This document shows, one piece after another, positions 27,268 to 36,412 of a stretch of 64,000 bases of DNA. Under the pieces are notes generated by a model. The model did not search any database and was not told the DNA's origin. It saw only the letters and a list, made by a program, of their open reading frames with translations. Location of the stretch: NCBI RefSeq assembly GCF_000967965.1, contig NZ_LACC01000011.1:124001-188000 (forward strand), read 5' to 3'. The DNA comes from Pseudomonas fluorescens (GTDB lineage: Bacteria; Pseudomonadota; Gammaproteobacteria; Pseudomonadales; Pseudomonadaceae). A program made the position numbers and the translations under genes. Position 1 is the first letter of the stretch. Every line of letters begins with the position of its first letter.

Positions 27268-28842
27268 CTACAACATCTTCTCCAGCCCAACCGTATTGCT
27301 CATCCACGCATTGAAGCGTCGCCACCAACTCCCTGGCTCCTTGGTCAGGGTGTGCATTTTCCCGTCGTCTTCGGTGGTCCAGACGATCTTTCCGTTTTCC
27401 AGCTCCACCTGATAACTCAGGGCCGGCGCCATGCCCTGCAGCGCCAGTTCGCGGACCCGTGCGGCCAATTCCGGGCTGTCCACCAGTACGCCGACTTCGG
27501 TGTTCCACAGCACCGAGCGTGGATCGAAATTGAACGAGCCGATAAAGGATTTCTGCTGGTCGAATATCATCGCCTTGCTGTGCAGGCTGGAGTCAGAGCT
27601 GTGATAGGCGCTGCTGGAAAACAGATGCGGCCCGCTACCGCTGCCGCCTCCCTCGCCGGGTTGGCGACGCAATTCGTACAGCTTCACGCCGTGCTCCAGC
27701 AGCGCCCTGCGATAGGGCGCGTAACCACCGTGTACGGCGGGAACGTCCGTGGCTTCCAGTGAATTGGTCAGCAAACTCACAGAAACGCCGGCATCGGCGC
27801 GCCCGGTCAGGTACACCAGTCCCGGCTGGCCGGGCACAAAGTAGGCCGAGATCATGATCAGCTCTTTGCTGACGTTATTGAGTTCAGGTGCGAGTTGCGT
27901 GGTAAGCAGCAACCGCGGATCGGGCTCGCCCTTGGCCAGTACCTTGCTCGGCGCATCCCACAATGCCTGGTTCCAGGCCCAGATCAGCTCGCGGCGCCAG
28001 ATGTCCAGGCGTGGGTGGGTGGTGAAAGTCATCAAGTGTTTATAGAGCGCGTGATTCTGTTTGCGCGTTTCCGCCAGGGACTCTTCCAGTCGGACGCGGG
28101 TGTTTTCCAGGTCCCGGGGTGTGGGTTTGCTCGACAGGAATTCGTCGATCGGCTTGCTCAGGGCGCTGTTCCAGTACTGGTCGAAACTGTGCCCGAGTTG
28201 CTCGGCGACCGGGCCGACACTGAGCATGTCGATGTCGGTGAAATTCATGTTGGGCTTGGCATCGTAATACTCGTCCCCCAGATTGCGCCCGCCGACGATG
28301 GCCATGCTGTTGTCCGCAAGCCACAATTTGTTGTGCATGCGTCGATGCTGTTGCGACAGGTTGAACAGTCGGCCCACGGTGCGCGTCACCCCCGTACTGC
28401 GGCCCAGATTCAGCGGGTTGAACACGCGGATCTGGATGTTCGGGTGTGCGGCGAGGGTCGCAATGACCCGGTCCAAGCCATCGCTGGCAGTATCGTCGAG
28501 CAGTACCCGCACCCGTACGCCCCGGTCGGCGGCCTTGAGCAACTGCTCGATCAGCATGCGCGTGCTGATGCCGTCGTGCACGATGTAGTACTGCAAGTCG
28601 AGGCTGCTTTGGGCGTTACGGATCAGTTCGGCGCGGGCGGTGAAGGCCTCGGTGCTGTCCGATAGCAGGCGAAAGCCCGATTGTCCCTTGTAAGGTGCGG
28701 CCTGCGCCTGGACCGAGCGGCCGAATGCGGAGTTTGAAGCCGGCAGCGCCTGGCTTGGCACACGCTGTACGTCGAGGCTGGCGCAACCGTCCAGGAACGC
28801 GGTGAGTAGCAGAAGAGCAAGCAGGGGCTGTCTGACTCTCAC
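27268..28842 (-). CDS. Phospholipase D-family lipoprotein (cardiolipin synthase ClsC-like)
   Basis: The 524-residue protein has a lipoprotein signal with lipobox-like FLDGCAS and two PLD catalytic motifs: HNKLWLADNSMAIVGGRN in the first half and HSKAMIFDQQKSFIGSFN in the second. This two-HKD layout, with a DEYYD segment after motif 1, resembles YmdC/ClsC, which makes cardiolipin from phosphatidylglycerol and phosphatidylethanolamine. Membrane anchoring through the N-terminal cysteine is likely. No ymdB-like partner gene is adjacent, so a different phospholipid or nuclease-like substrate is possible. Confidence 0.85.
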   Translation of the reverse strand: MRVRQPLLALLLLTAFLDGCASLDVQRVPSQALPASNSAFGRSVQAQAAPYKGQSGFRLLSDSTEAFTARAELIRNAQSSLDLQYYIVHDGISTRMLIEQLLKAADRGVRVRVLLDDTASDGLDRVIATLAAHPNIQIRVFNPLNLGRSTGVTRTVGRLFNLSQQHRRMHNKLWLADNSMAIVGGRNLGDEYYDAKPNMNFTDIDMLSVGPVAEQLGHSFDQYWNSALSKPIDEFLSSKPTPRDLENTRVRLEESLAETRKQNHALYKHLMTFTTHPRLDIWRRELIWAWNQALWDAPSKVLAKGEPDPRLLLTTQLAPELNNVSKELIMISAYFVPGQPGLVYLTGRADAGVSVSLLTNSLEATDVPAVHGGYAPYRRALLEHGVKLYELRRQPGEGGGSGSGPHLFSSSAYHSSDSSLHSKAMIFDQQKSFIGSFNFDPRSVLWNTEVGVLVDSPELAARVRELALQGMAPALSYQVELENGKIVWTTEDDGKMHTLTKEPGSWWRRFNAWMSNTVGLEKML

Positions 28843-28902
28843 GTAGGATCGTTCCGTTTGGCGGCGCAGATAGGCATATGGACGCTGATCCCCGAATAAA
28901 AG

Positions 28903-30336
28903 TCAGTCGCTGAGCTGATCGGTTTCCGCCAGCAGTTTGATCGCTGTCGCACCGACCTTGCGCACCGCGTCTTCGATCTGCGGTGTTGGCTTGGCAGCGT
29001 AGTTCATGCGCAGGCAATTGCGGTACTTGCCGGAGGCGGAAAAAATGCTGCCCACGGCAATCTGTACGCCTTGGTCGTGCAATGCACGATTCAGTTTCAG
29101 GGTGTCGAAACCTTCCGGTAGTTCGACCCACAGCATGAAGCTGCCCTGTGGGCGACTCGCGCGGGTACCGGCCGGGAAGTAGCGGGTCACCCAATCAATC
29201 ATCACGTCGCGATTGCGCTGGTATTGCGTGCGCATTCGCCGCAAATGCGGTTCGAAGTGGCCGCCCTTGAGAAATTCGGCGATGGCGATCTGCGGTTGTG
29301 GTGCGGTGGATCCGGTGCTGATGTATTTCATGTGCAGCACCCGTTCCAGATAGCGGCCGGGCGCAACCCAGCCGATGCGCAGGCCCGGCGCCAGGGTCTT
29401 GGAAAACGAGCTGCACAACAGGACGCGACCGTCCTCGTCGAAGGACTTGATCGTGCGCGGGCGCGGGTAGGTGTAGGCCAGTTCGCCATACACATCGTCC
29501 TCGATGATCGCCACGTCATAGCGCTGCGCAAGCGTCAACAACGCGCGTTTGCGCGACTCCGGCATGATGTAGCCCAACGGGTTGTTACAGTTGGGGGTCA
29601 GCTGTATGACCTTGATCGGCCACTGCTCCAGGGCCAGTTCCAGCGCTTCGAGACTGATGCCGGTCAATGGATCGGTGGGGATTTCCAGGGCTTTCATGCC
29701 CAGGCCCTTGAGGGTCTGCATCGCACCGTGAAAGCTCGGCGAGTCCACTGCGACAATGTCGCCGGGTTCGCAGATCGCGCGAATACTGGTGGACAGCGCT
29801 TCGTGGCAACCGGTGGTGACCACCAGTTCGCTGGCGCTCAACTGGCAGCCGGAATCGAGCATCAGGCGAGCGATCTGTTCGCGCAGTTCGAGGTTGCCGT
29901 GGATGTTGTCGTAATACAGACCGGGCATGTCCTGCCGCCTGCTGATTCGCGCCAGGTCACGCAGCAGCGGTTTCATGGTCGGGCTGGTGATGTCCGGCAT
30001 GCCGCGGCCCAGTTGCACCACGTCTTTGCGCGGCACGGCGCGAATCAACTCCAGCACTTGATCCCATTGGGAAATGTCCACCGGCCGTTGGGCCGGGCGG
30101 CCGACTGCCGGCAAATCCGGCAGCTCGCGACTGGCCGGCACGAAGTACCCGGATTTGGGGCGTGGCATGGCCAGCCCGCTGTCTTCCAGCACCCGATAGG
30201 CCTGCTGCACCGTGCTCAGGCTGACGCCGTGCTCGACGCTCAGCGCCCGTACCGAAGGCAGCCGGTCACCGGGGCGGTAGAAGCCCTGTTCGATACGTGT
30301 GCCGAGCAATTCGGCGAGGTTGACGTAAAGGGTCAT
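28903..30336 (-). CDS. MocR-type PLP-dependent transcriptional regulator
   Basis: The 477-residue protein joins an N-terminal GntR winged helix (about residues 1-75, with DRLPSVRALSVEHGVSLSTV) to a fold-type I aminotransferase domain. The aminotransferase part includes the SFSKTLAPGLRIGWVAPG segment with the PLP-binding lysine. Such MocR proteins use PLP or an amino compound as an effector. It is divergent from a DUF1127 gene, across a gap holding several CTGTA elements that may be its operator. Confidence 0.92.
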   Translation of the reverse strand: MTLYVNLAELLGTRIEQGFYRPGDRLPSVRALSVEHGVSLSTVQQAYRVLEDSGLAMPRPKSGYFVPASRELPDLPAVGRPAQRPVDISQWDQVLELIRAVPRKDVVQLGRGMPDITSPTMKPLLRDLARISRRQDMPGLYYDNIHGNLELREQIARLMLDSGCQLSASELVVTTGCHEALSTSIRAICEPGDIVAVDSPSFHGAMQTLKGLGMKALEIPTDPLTGISLEALELALEQWPIKVIQLTPNCNNPLGYIMPESRKRALLTLAQRYDVAIIEDDVYGELAYTYPRPRTIKSFDEDGRVLLCSSFSKTLAPGLRIGWVAPGRYLERVLHMKYISTGSTAPQPQIAIAEFLKGGHFEPHLRRMRTQYQRNRDVMIDWVTRYFPAGTRASRPQGSFMLWVELPEGFDTLKLNRALHDQGVQIAVGSIFSASGKYRNCLRMNYAAKPTPQIEDAVRKVGATAIKLLAETDQLSD

Positions 30337-30368
30337 GGTGCAGCCTCGATAGGAGTGATTCGGTTAAC

Positions 30369-30454
30369 CAGTACAGATCGGGCAAAAAATCGGGATTCAG
30401 TGGCGGAATCGGCAAAACTGTATGGAGTTAATACAGTTGCTTTGAATCTGTAAT
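30369..30454. promoter_or_regulatory. CTGTA repeat array, candidate MocR operator
   Basis: AACTGTAT (30416-30423), ATACAGTT (30431-30438) and ATCTGTAAT (30446-30454) start exactly 15 bp apart. The first two form a perfect 8-bp inverted repeat. A further CAGTACAGAT lies at 30369-30378. The array fills the gap between the MocR gene and the DUF1127 gene. Multi-site operators of this kind are common for MocR regulators; the assignment is inferred. Confidence 0.5.
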
Positions 30455-30515
30455 GCTTTTGCGCGCCCACGCATCATGGAACCTCTGGCTACCCAAGTAA
30501 ACAGGAGCATCCAAG

Positions 30516-30761
30516 ATGAACGGTTTGAGCGATGTGCGGCTGACGTTACACAGTCAGGAACTGGCGACCGGGCAGAACAACGGCACGCGGGAGGCGGGCA
30601 TGGGCAATGCGTCGTCCGGCCTGAGTCGCTGGGACCGGTTCTGGCGTTGCCTGCACACGCGCAAGGCCTTGTTGGCCCTGACGGCTGACCAGCTCAAGGA
30701 TATCGGGCTGACGCGGGAGCAGGCGCGGGAGGAGGGGCTGAAGCCTTTCTGGCGGATCTGA
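30516..30761 (+). CDS. DUF1127 domain small protein
   Basis: The 81-residue protein has a variable N-terminal half and a C-terminal DUF1127 motif of about 40 residues (LLALTADQLKDIGLTREQAR, ending FWR). DUF1127 proteins are small arginine/tryptophan-containing proteins. Some have been reported to bind RNA and to affect phosphate or carbon metabolism, but none has a settled role in Pseudomonas. AGGAGC precedes the ATG. The divergent MocR gene probably controls it. Confidence 0.8.
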   Translation: MNGLSDVRLTLHSQELATGQNNGTREAGMGNASSGLSRWDRFWRCLHTRKALLALTADQLKDIGLTREQAREEGLKPFWRI

Positions 30762-30783
30762 AGTTGCAGTGTTCTTCAGAGCC

Positions 30784-30878
30784 TCATCGCGAGCAAGCTC
30801 GCTCCCACAAGGAGCGGTGGTGAACACAAATCTTGTGAACGCCACCAGACACTGTGGGAGCGAGCTTGCTCGCGATGG
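30784..30878. repeat. REPIN, family A
   Basis: Two inverted REP copies here point outward (ATCGCGAGCAAGCTCGCTCC first, then its complement), with an inner spacer carrying its own small hairpin (GGTG...CACC). Confidence 0.83.
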
Positions 30879-30903
30879 CACCGATACAGGCCCCGCCAAA
30901 CCT

Positions 30904-32211
30904 TCAGACCAACTCTTTCAGCCGATGCCACAACATCCCCAACGCCAGCAACGGCGAGCGCAAATGCTTGCCACCTGGGAAAGTGATGTGCGGCACCTTG
31001 GCGAACAAATCAAAACCACCACTGTGCTGCCCGCTAATCGCTTCGGCCAGCAGCTTGCCCGCCAGGTGCGTGGCATTCACGCCATGACCGGAATAGGCCT
31101 GGGCGTAGTACACGTTCGGCTGGTCCTTGAGTCGCCCGATCTGCGGCAGACGGTTGGCGCCGATGCCGATCATGCCGCCCCATTGGTAATCGATCTTCAC
31201 TGCGCTCAGCTGCGGGAAAACCTCGAGCATTTTCGGGCGCATGTACGCGGCGATGTCTTTCGGGTCGCGGCCCGAGTAATGGCAGGCGCCGCCAAACAGC
31301 AGGCGTCGGTCCGCCGAGAGCCGGTAGTAGTCCAGCGCCACCCGCTGGTCACAGACCGCCATATTCTGCGGCAGCAGGGCGTGGGCCTGTTCTTCGCTCA
31401 ATGGTTCGGTGGCGATGATGTAGCTGCCGGCGGGCAGGACTTTGCCGCTGAGTTCCGGGTTGAGGTTATTGAGGTAGGCATTGCAACCCAGCACCAGGGT
31501 CTTGGCGCGCACCGAGCCCTCGGCGGCATGGACCTTGACCTCGGGACCATAGTCAATGCGGGTTACGGCCGAGTGCTCGAACAACTTGACCCCCAGACAT
31601 TGTGCCGCGGCTGCTTCGCCCAAGGCCAGGTTCAGGGGGTGCAGGTGCCCCGAGCCCATGTCGATCAGGCCGCCAACGTAACGCGTGGAGCCGACCACGG
31701 TGTGCATCTCGTTGGCTTGCAGCAAACGGGTCTCGTAGCGGTAGCCGAGGCTGCGCAGTTCTTCGGCATCCTCGGCGAAGCCTTCAAGGTCACGGGGTTT
31801 GTTGGCGAGGTCGCAGTAGCCCCAGGTCAGGTCGCAGGGGATCTGGAAGCGCTCGACCCGTTGTCGGACGATTTCCACGGCTTCCAGGCCCATGAGTTTC
31901 ATTTGCCGAACACCTTCGGCACCGATGACGTTGGTGAACTGATCAAGACCGTGGCCGACGCCGCGAATCAGCTGCCCGCCATTGCGTCCACTGGCGCCCC
32001 AGCCGATTCTATGGGCTTCGAGCAGCACCACACTGAGGCCGCGTTCGGCCAGCTCAAGCGCCGTGTTCAACCCCGAAAACCCGCCGCCCACCACACAGAC
32101 ATCAGCCAGCACTTCGCCTTTGAGCGCAGGAAGTTCGGGCTGCGGCAGGCTGCTGGCGGCGTAGTAGGACGCGGTGTGGTTCTGAGCAGGCTGTTGAGCA
32201 CGGGCATTCAT
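30904..32211 (-). CDS. puuB: FAD-dependent gamma-glutamylputrescine oxidase-type protein (PuuB/PauB)
   Basis: Proteins of this family oxidise gamma-glutamylated polyamines to the aldehyde that KauB/PuuC then oxidises. The 435-residue product from MNARAQQPAQ has the FAD dinucleotide motif VVGGGFSGLNTALELAERG (about residues 37-57) and GWGASGRNGGQLIRG, typical of the DAO family. A start 24 codons upstream is unlikely. As I recall, the P. aeruginosa homologue is called PauB4. The PauR gene nearby supports the polyamine role. Substrate choice cannot be read from the sequence. Confidence 0.85.
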   Translation of the reverse strand: MNARAQQPAQNHTASYYAASSLPQPELPALKGEVLADVCVVGGGFSGLNTALELAERGLSVVLLEAHRIGWGASGRNGGQLIRGVGHGLDQFTNVIGAEGVRQMKLMGLEAVEIVRQRVERFQIPCDLTWGYCDLANKPRDLEGFAEDAEELRSLGYRYETRLLQANEMHTVVGSTRYVGGLIDMGSGHLHPLNLALGEAAAAQCLGVKLFEHSAVTRIDYGPEVKVHAAEGSVRAKTLVLGCNAYLNNLNPELSGKVLPAGSYIIATEPLSEEQAHALLPQNMAVCDQRVALDYYRLSADRRLLFGGACHYSGRDPKDIAAYMRPKMLEVFPQLSAVKIDYQWGGMIGIGANRLPQIGRLKDQPNVYYAQAYSGHGVNATHLAGKLLAEAISGQHSGGFDLFAKVPHITFPGGKHLRSPLLALGMLWHRLKELV

Positions 32212-32358
32212 GTGCGTGTTCCTGATTCTTGCGTTTGGAAAACCTGACGGAGCATAAGCCGGAGCTTCCCGGACGGGCAACATTGGTCGGCTGGTGCTGT
32301 CTGGATCGAGTCTTTTGCGTCAGAATCGCGCTCTATTCCGCTATTGGTCACCGCTGCA

Positions 32359-32712
32359 ATGAGCTGCAACAGCCAGACGATCCGCACATTGCGACAACAG
32401 ATCCCCTCGTTCGAGTGCGTTCCCGGCTGCCATGACTGCTGTGGGCCGGTGACCACCTCGCCGGAAGAAATGTCGCGACTGCCGCGCAAGACCCGCGCCG
32501 AGCAGGATGCCGCCATGGAAGAGCTCAACTGTGTGCATCTGGGGCCGAATGGTTGCACGGTGTATGACGAGCGGCCGCTGATCTGCCGGTTGTTCGGCAC
32601 CACCAAGACCTTGCCATGCCCGAATGGTCGCGGGCCGGTGGAATTGATTCATCCGCGGGTGGAGAAGCAGGTGTTTGAGTACATGGCCAGCACTCGGCAG
32701 GTGTTGGTTTAG
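32359..32712 (+). CDS. YkgJ-type cysteine cluster protein
   Basis: From the ATG at 32359 the product is 117 residues; a TTG five codons upstream is an alternative. It carries the YkgJ (CxxCxxCC-like) cysteine cluster with CVPGCHDCCGP near the N-terminus, then LNCVHLGPNGCTVYDERPLICRLFG and a final LPCPNG. The conserved cysteines suggest zinc or iron-sulfur binding. The function is unknown. It is divergent from the puuB-like gene and is followed by a REPIN. Confidence 0.85.
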   Translation: MSCNSQTIRTLRQQIPSFECVPGCHDCCGPVTTSPEEMSRLPRKTRAEQDAAMEELNCVHLGPNGCTVYDERPLICRLFGTTKTLPCPNGRGPVELIHPRVEKQVFEYMASTRQVLV

Positions 32713-32746
32713 GCGGCGGCGTACTTCAGCAGAACCGAGTCGACTT

Positions 32747-32813
32747 CATCGCGGGCAAGCCCGCTCCCACAGGATCGCCACTGTACCTGTGGGAGCGGGC
32801 TTGCCCGCGATGG
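32747..32813. repeat. Compact REPIN, family A (GCGGGCAAGCCCGC subtype)
   Basis: Inverted copies of CATCGCGGGCAAGCCCGCTC are separated by a short spacer. It lies between the convergent ykgJ-type gene and dadR. Confidence 0.85.
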
Positions 32814-32836
32814 GGCCGGTTCGGACACCGCAAATT

Positions 32837-33325
32837 TCAATCCGGAATCGGCAAGGTCAGGCTCTCTTTCACCTCTTCCATCACGATATAGCTCTTGGAC
32901 TCGCGCACGTGGGGCAGCTTGAGCAGGATGTCGCCCAGCAACTTGCGGTACGAGGCCATCTCGGAAATCCGCGCTTTCACCAGGTAGTCGAAATCCCCTG
33001 ACACCAGATGACACTCCAGCACATGGGGCAATTTCAGCACCGCACGTCGGAACTCTTCGAAAGTATCGCCGGATTTGTAGTCCAGGCTGATTTCGACGAA
33101 CACCAGCAGACTACCCTTCAGGTGCTGCGGATTGAGCCTGGCGTTGTAGCCCATGATGATCCCTTCGCGCTCCAGACGCCGGACCCGCTCAGTACAGGGC
33201 GTGGTCGAGAGCCCGACCTTTTCTCCAAGCTCCGTAAAGGAAATCCGCCCGTCCGCTTGCAGGATCCGCAGGATATTGCGGTCGATCTTGTCCAGCTCAC
33301 GTTTGGTCTGAGTGTTGGTACGCAT
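32837..33325 (-). CDS. dadR: Lrp/AsnC-type regulator DadR
   Basis: This Lrp-family regulator is expected to sense alanine and control the divergent dadA-ridA-dadX genes. From MRTNTQTKRE the product is 162 residues. It has an N-terminal helix-turn-helix (about residues 15-60: LQADGRISFTELGEKVGLST) and a C-terminal RAM ligand-binding domain (about 70-155). A start 41 codons upstream would run into the dadA promoter region and is rejected. The perfect palindrome 49 bp upstream of its start is a candidate operator. Confidence 0.9.
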   Translation of the reverse strand: MRTNTQTKRELDKIDRNILRILQADGRISFTELGEKVGLSTTPCTERVRRLEREGIIMGYNARLNPQHLKGSLLVFVEISLDYKSGDTFEEFRRAVLKLPHVLECHLVSGDFDYLVKARISEMASYRKLLGDILLKLPHVRESKSYIVMEEVKESLTLPIPD

Positions 33326-33373
33326 AGGGGATGCGCCTCCGTGAAAAGGGTTTTTGCCGAGAATTGTCGCCAA

Positions 33374-33389
33374 ATATAAGCGCTTATAT
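33374..33389. promoter_or_regulatory. Perfect 16-bp palindrome, candidate DadR operator
   Basis: ATATAAGCGCTTATAT reads the same on both strands. It is centred in the 157-bp gap between the divergent dadR and dadA starts, about 100 bp upstream of dadA. Position and symmetry suit a dimeric regulator such as DadR. Confidence 0.5.
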
Positions 33390-33482
33390 AGTGAAAAGCA
33401 CTGGCAAATCTTTTTTACACTGCGCGCATCTAAAGCTCTGAATAACAAACGTCAGCGGTTAGCCGCGATGAGGGATATGAAA

Positions 33483-34787
33483 ATGCGCGTCATGGTCTTG
33501 GGTAGCGGCGTCATCGGTACCACCAGTGCTTATTATCTGGCCCGCGCCGGGTTTGAAGTGGTGGTTGTGGACCGGCAGCCAGCTGCTGCCATGGAGACCA
33601 GTTTCGCCAACGCTGGGCAGGTTTCGCCGGGTTATGCCTCGCCGTGGGCCGCGCCAGGTGTGCCGCTCAAGGCCATCAAGTGGCTGTTGCAGCGCCACGC
33701 GCCACTCGCGATCAAGGCCACTGCCGACATCGACCAATACCTGTGGATGGCGCAGATGCTGCGCAACTGCACCGCCAGCCGTTACGCGGTGAACAAGGAG
33801 CGCATGGTCCGTCTGTCCGAGTACAGCCGTGACTGCCTCGATGAACTGCGTGCCGAAACCGGCATCACCTACGAAGGCCGTAGCCTTGGTACGACCCAGC
33901 TGTTCCGCACCCAGGCTCAACTGGACGGCGCCGCGAAAGACATCGCCGTGCTGAAAGAGTCCGGCGTGCCGTTCGAGCTGCTCGACCGCGACGGCATTGC
34001 CCGCGTTGAACCGGCGCTGGCAAGCGTCACTGACATCCTCGCCGGTGCCCTGCGCCTGCCGAACGACCAGACTGGCGACTGCCAGATGTTCACCACCAAG
34101 CTCACCGAGATGGCCGCGAACCTCGGTGTGCAATTCCGTTTCGGCCAGGACATTCAGCGCCTCGACTTCGCCGGTGATCGCATCAATGGCGTGTGGATCG
34201 ACGGCAAGCTGGAAACCGCCGACCGCTACGTGCTGGCCCTCGGCAGCTACTCGCCGCAACTGCTCAAGCCGCTGGGGATCAAGGCGCCGGTGTACCCGCT
34301 CAAGGGCTACTCCCTGACCGTGCCGATCACCAACCCGGCGATGGCCCCGACTTCGACCATTCTCGACGAGACCTACAAGGTCGCGATCACCCGTTTCGAC
34401 AACCGCATCCGCGTTGGCGGCATGGCTGAAATCGCCGGTTTTGACCTGTCGCTGAATCCGCGTCGCCGCGAAACCCTGGAGATGATCGTCAACGACCTTT
34501 ATCCTCAGGGCGGCGATCTGGCCCAGGCCAATTTCTGGACCGGCCTGCGTCCGACCACTCCGGACGGCACCCCGATCGTTGGTGCCACCCCGTTCAAGAA
34601 CCTGTTCCTGAACACCGGCCACGGCACGCTCGGCTGGACCATGGCTTGCGGCTCCGGTCGCTTGCTGGCGGACCTGATAGCGAAGAAAAAGCCGCAGATC
34701 AGCGCCGAAGGCCTCGATATTTCCCGTTATGGCAAAAAAACCCAGGAGTCTGCAAAGCATGTCAGTCCAGCGCCAGCTCACCAATGA
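33483..34787 (+). CDS. dadA: D-amino acid dehydrogenase small subunit DadA
   Basis: DadA is a membrane-associated FAD enzyme that oxidises D-alanine (and other D-amino acids) to pyruvate and ammonia, passing electrons to the respiratory chain. The 434-residue product starts [20 protein letters not shown], with the FAD-binding GxGxxG motif. AGGG lies 8 nt before this ATG, while an ATG two codons upstream would be only 2 nt from it, so the internal start is preferred. The C-terminus has the [14 protein letters not shown] motif. It overlaps the next gene by 29 nt. Confidence 0.96.
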   Translation: MRVMVLGSGVIGTTSAYYLARAGFEVVVVDRQPAAAMETSFANAGQVSPGYASPWAAPGVPLKAIKWLLQRHAPLAIKATADIDQYLWMAQMLRNCTASRYAVNKERMVRLSEYSRDCLDELRAETGITYEGRSLGTTQLFRTQAQLDGAAKDIAVLKESGVPFELLDRDGIARVEPALASVTDILAGALRLPNDQTGDCQMFTTKLTEMAANLGVQFRFGQDIQRLDFAGDRINGVWIDGKLETADRYVLALGSYSPQLLKPLGIKAPVYPLKGYSLTVPITNPAMAPTSTILDETYKVAITRFDNRIRVGGMAEIAGFDLSLNPRRRETLEMIVNDLYPQGGDLAQANFWTGLRPTTPDGTPIVGATPFKNLFLNTGHGTLGWTMACGSGRLLADLIAKKKPQISAEGLDISRYGKKTQESAKHVSPAPAHQ

Positions 34788-35112
34788 GCGCATGAGTCAG
34801 ATCGTCACCCATAACGGCACGGTTTACCTGGCCGGACAGGTCGGTGATGACATGAACGCCGGGATTGAACAGCAGACCCGTGAAACCCTCGCCAACATCG
34901 AGCGGTTGCTCGATCTGGCCGGCACCGACAAAAATAATCTGCTGTCGGTGACGATTTACCTGAAAGACATCGACGCGCATTTCGAAGGCATGAACGCGGT
35001 GTGGGACCAGTGGCTGCCAAAAGGATTCGCCCCGGCCCGTGCCACCGTTGAATCGAAATTGTGCGAACCGGAAATCCTGGTCGAGCTGTCGGTTGTAGCC
35101 GCTCTGCCATAA
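34759..35112 (+). CDS. RidA family protein of the dad operon
   Basis: The 117-residue protein starts [16 protein letters not shown]. It keeps the RidA-type arginine ([11 protein letters not shown]) and glutamate ([12 protein letters not shown]). It starts inside the end of dadA, in another frame, which suggests translational coupling. A RidA deaminase here would remove the imine or enamine made by DadA. It is only distantly like the ridA at 7656. A start 10 codons upstream is possible, but less likely. Confidence 0.88.
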   Translation: MSVQRQLTNERMSQIVTHNGTVYLAGQVGDDMNAGIEQQTRETLANIERLLDLAGTDKNNLLSVTIYLKDIDAHFEGMNAVWDQWLPKGFAPARATVESKLCEPEILVELSVVAALP

Positions 35113-35135
35113 AGCCTGTCAGAAAGATCCCTCTC

Positions 35136-35180
35136 CCGGCGCTGTTGGCGGTTCACGCCACCAGCCAGCGCCGGTTTTTC
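35136..35180 (+). terminator. Terminator-like hairpin between the dad-operon ridA and dadX
   Basis: CCGGCGCTG and CAGCGCCGG arms, with an inner GGCG/CGCC stem, are followed by TTTTT. It stands 24 bp after the ridA stop and 32 bp before dadX. It could end the dadA-ridA transcript or reduce reading into dadX. Confidence 0.7.
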
Positions 35181-35211
35181 TTCCCGATAACCCGACCAGA
35201 AGTCTGCCGCC

Positions 35212-36285
35212 ATGCGTCCTGCCCGTGCCCTGATCGACCTTCAAGCCCTGCGCAACAACTACCGAATCGCCCGTGAACTCACGGGGGCCAAGGCCCTCGC
35301 GGTGATCAAGGCCGATGCCTATGGCCATGGCGCGGTGCGTTGCGCGCAGGCGCTGGAAGCCGAGGCGGACGGGTTTGCCGTGGCCTGCATCGAAGAGGCG
35401 TTGGAGCTGCGGGCGGCGGGCATTCGTGCGCCGATCCTGCTGCTGGAAGGTTTTTTCGAAGCCGATGAGCTGGCGCTGATCGTCGAGCATGATTTCTGGT
35501 GCGTGGTGCATTCGCTGTGGCAGCTCGAAGCCATCGAGAAAGCGGCGTTGAGCAAGCCGATCACCGTGTGGCTGAAGCTCGATTCGGGCATGCACCGCGT
35601 GGGGCTGCACCCGGCGGATTATCAGGCGGCCTATCAACGCCTGCTGGCCAGCGGCAAAGTCGCGAAAGTGGTGCTGATGAGCCACTTTGCCCGCGCCGAT
35701 GAACTGCGCGAGCAGGCCAGCGCCGATCAGGTGGCGGTATTTGAAGCTGCGCGCAAGGGCTTGTCCGCCGAGGTCAGCCTGCGCAACTCGCCGGCGGTGC
35801 TCGGTTGGCCGCAGATTCCGAGCGATTGGGTGCGCCCAGGCATCATGCTCTATGGCGCCACGCCTTTCGAAGAAGCCAACGAAGCGGCATCGCGCCTGCA
35901 ACCGGTCATGACCCTGGAATCGAAAGTGATCAGTGTGCGCGAGTTGCCGGCTGGCGAGCCCGTCGGTTACGGCGCCAAATTCATCACCCCCAAACCGATG
36001 CGCATTGGCGTCGTGGCCATGGGTTACGCCGACGGTTACCCGCGTCTGGCACCGACCGGCACGCCAGTGCTGGTTGCCGGGCAGCGCAGCCAGTTGATCG
36101 GTCGGGTATCGATGGACATGCTCTGTATCGACCTGACCGATGTGCCGCAGGCCGGCCTTGGTTCGACCGTCGAATTGTGGGGCAAAAACATCCTCGCCAG
36201 CGATGTGGCCATGGCTGCCGGCACGATTCCTTACCAGATCTTCTGCAACCTGCGTCGAGTGCCACTGCTCTATTCCGGGGCTTAG
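35212..36285 (+). CDS. dadX: Catabolic alanine racemase DadX
   Basis: DadX interconverts L- and D-alanine, supplying D-alanine to DadA during alanine catabolism and to the cell wall. The 357-residue protein has the PLP lysine at residue 33 ([10 protein letters not shown]) and the C-terminal catalytic domain. It belongs with dadA by function, though a terminator-like hairpin lies between them. Confidence 0.96.
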   Translation: MRPARALIDLQALRNNYRIARELTGAKALAVIKADAYGHGAVRCAQALEAEADGFAVACIEEALELRAAGIRAPILLLEGFFEADELALIVEHDFWCVVHSLWQLEAIEKAALSKPITVWLKLDSGMHRVGLHPADYQAAYQRLLASGKVAKVVLMSHFARADELREQASADQVAVFEAARKGLSAEVSLRNSPAVLGWPQIPSDWVRPGIMLYGATPFEEANEAASRLQPVMTLESKVISVRELPAGEPVGYGAKFITPKPMRIGVVAMGYADGYPRLAPTGTPVLVAGQRSQLIGRVSMDMLCIDLTDVPQAGLGSTVELWGKNILASDVAMAAGTIPYQIFCNLRRVPLLYSGA

Positions 36286-36412
36286 TGCGCAGGGCTCCAG
36301 ACCGGAAGTCGCCTCGCTGAGCAGGATTCAGGTCAAGGTGTTGTAAATACTGAACGCTGTCGCCATGATAACGCTCACTATTCCAACAATCTGAATCCTG
36401 GAGGCGCAAGCT

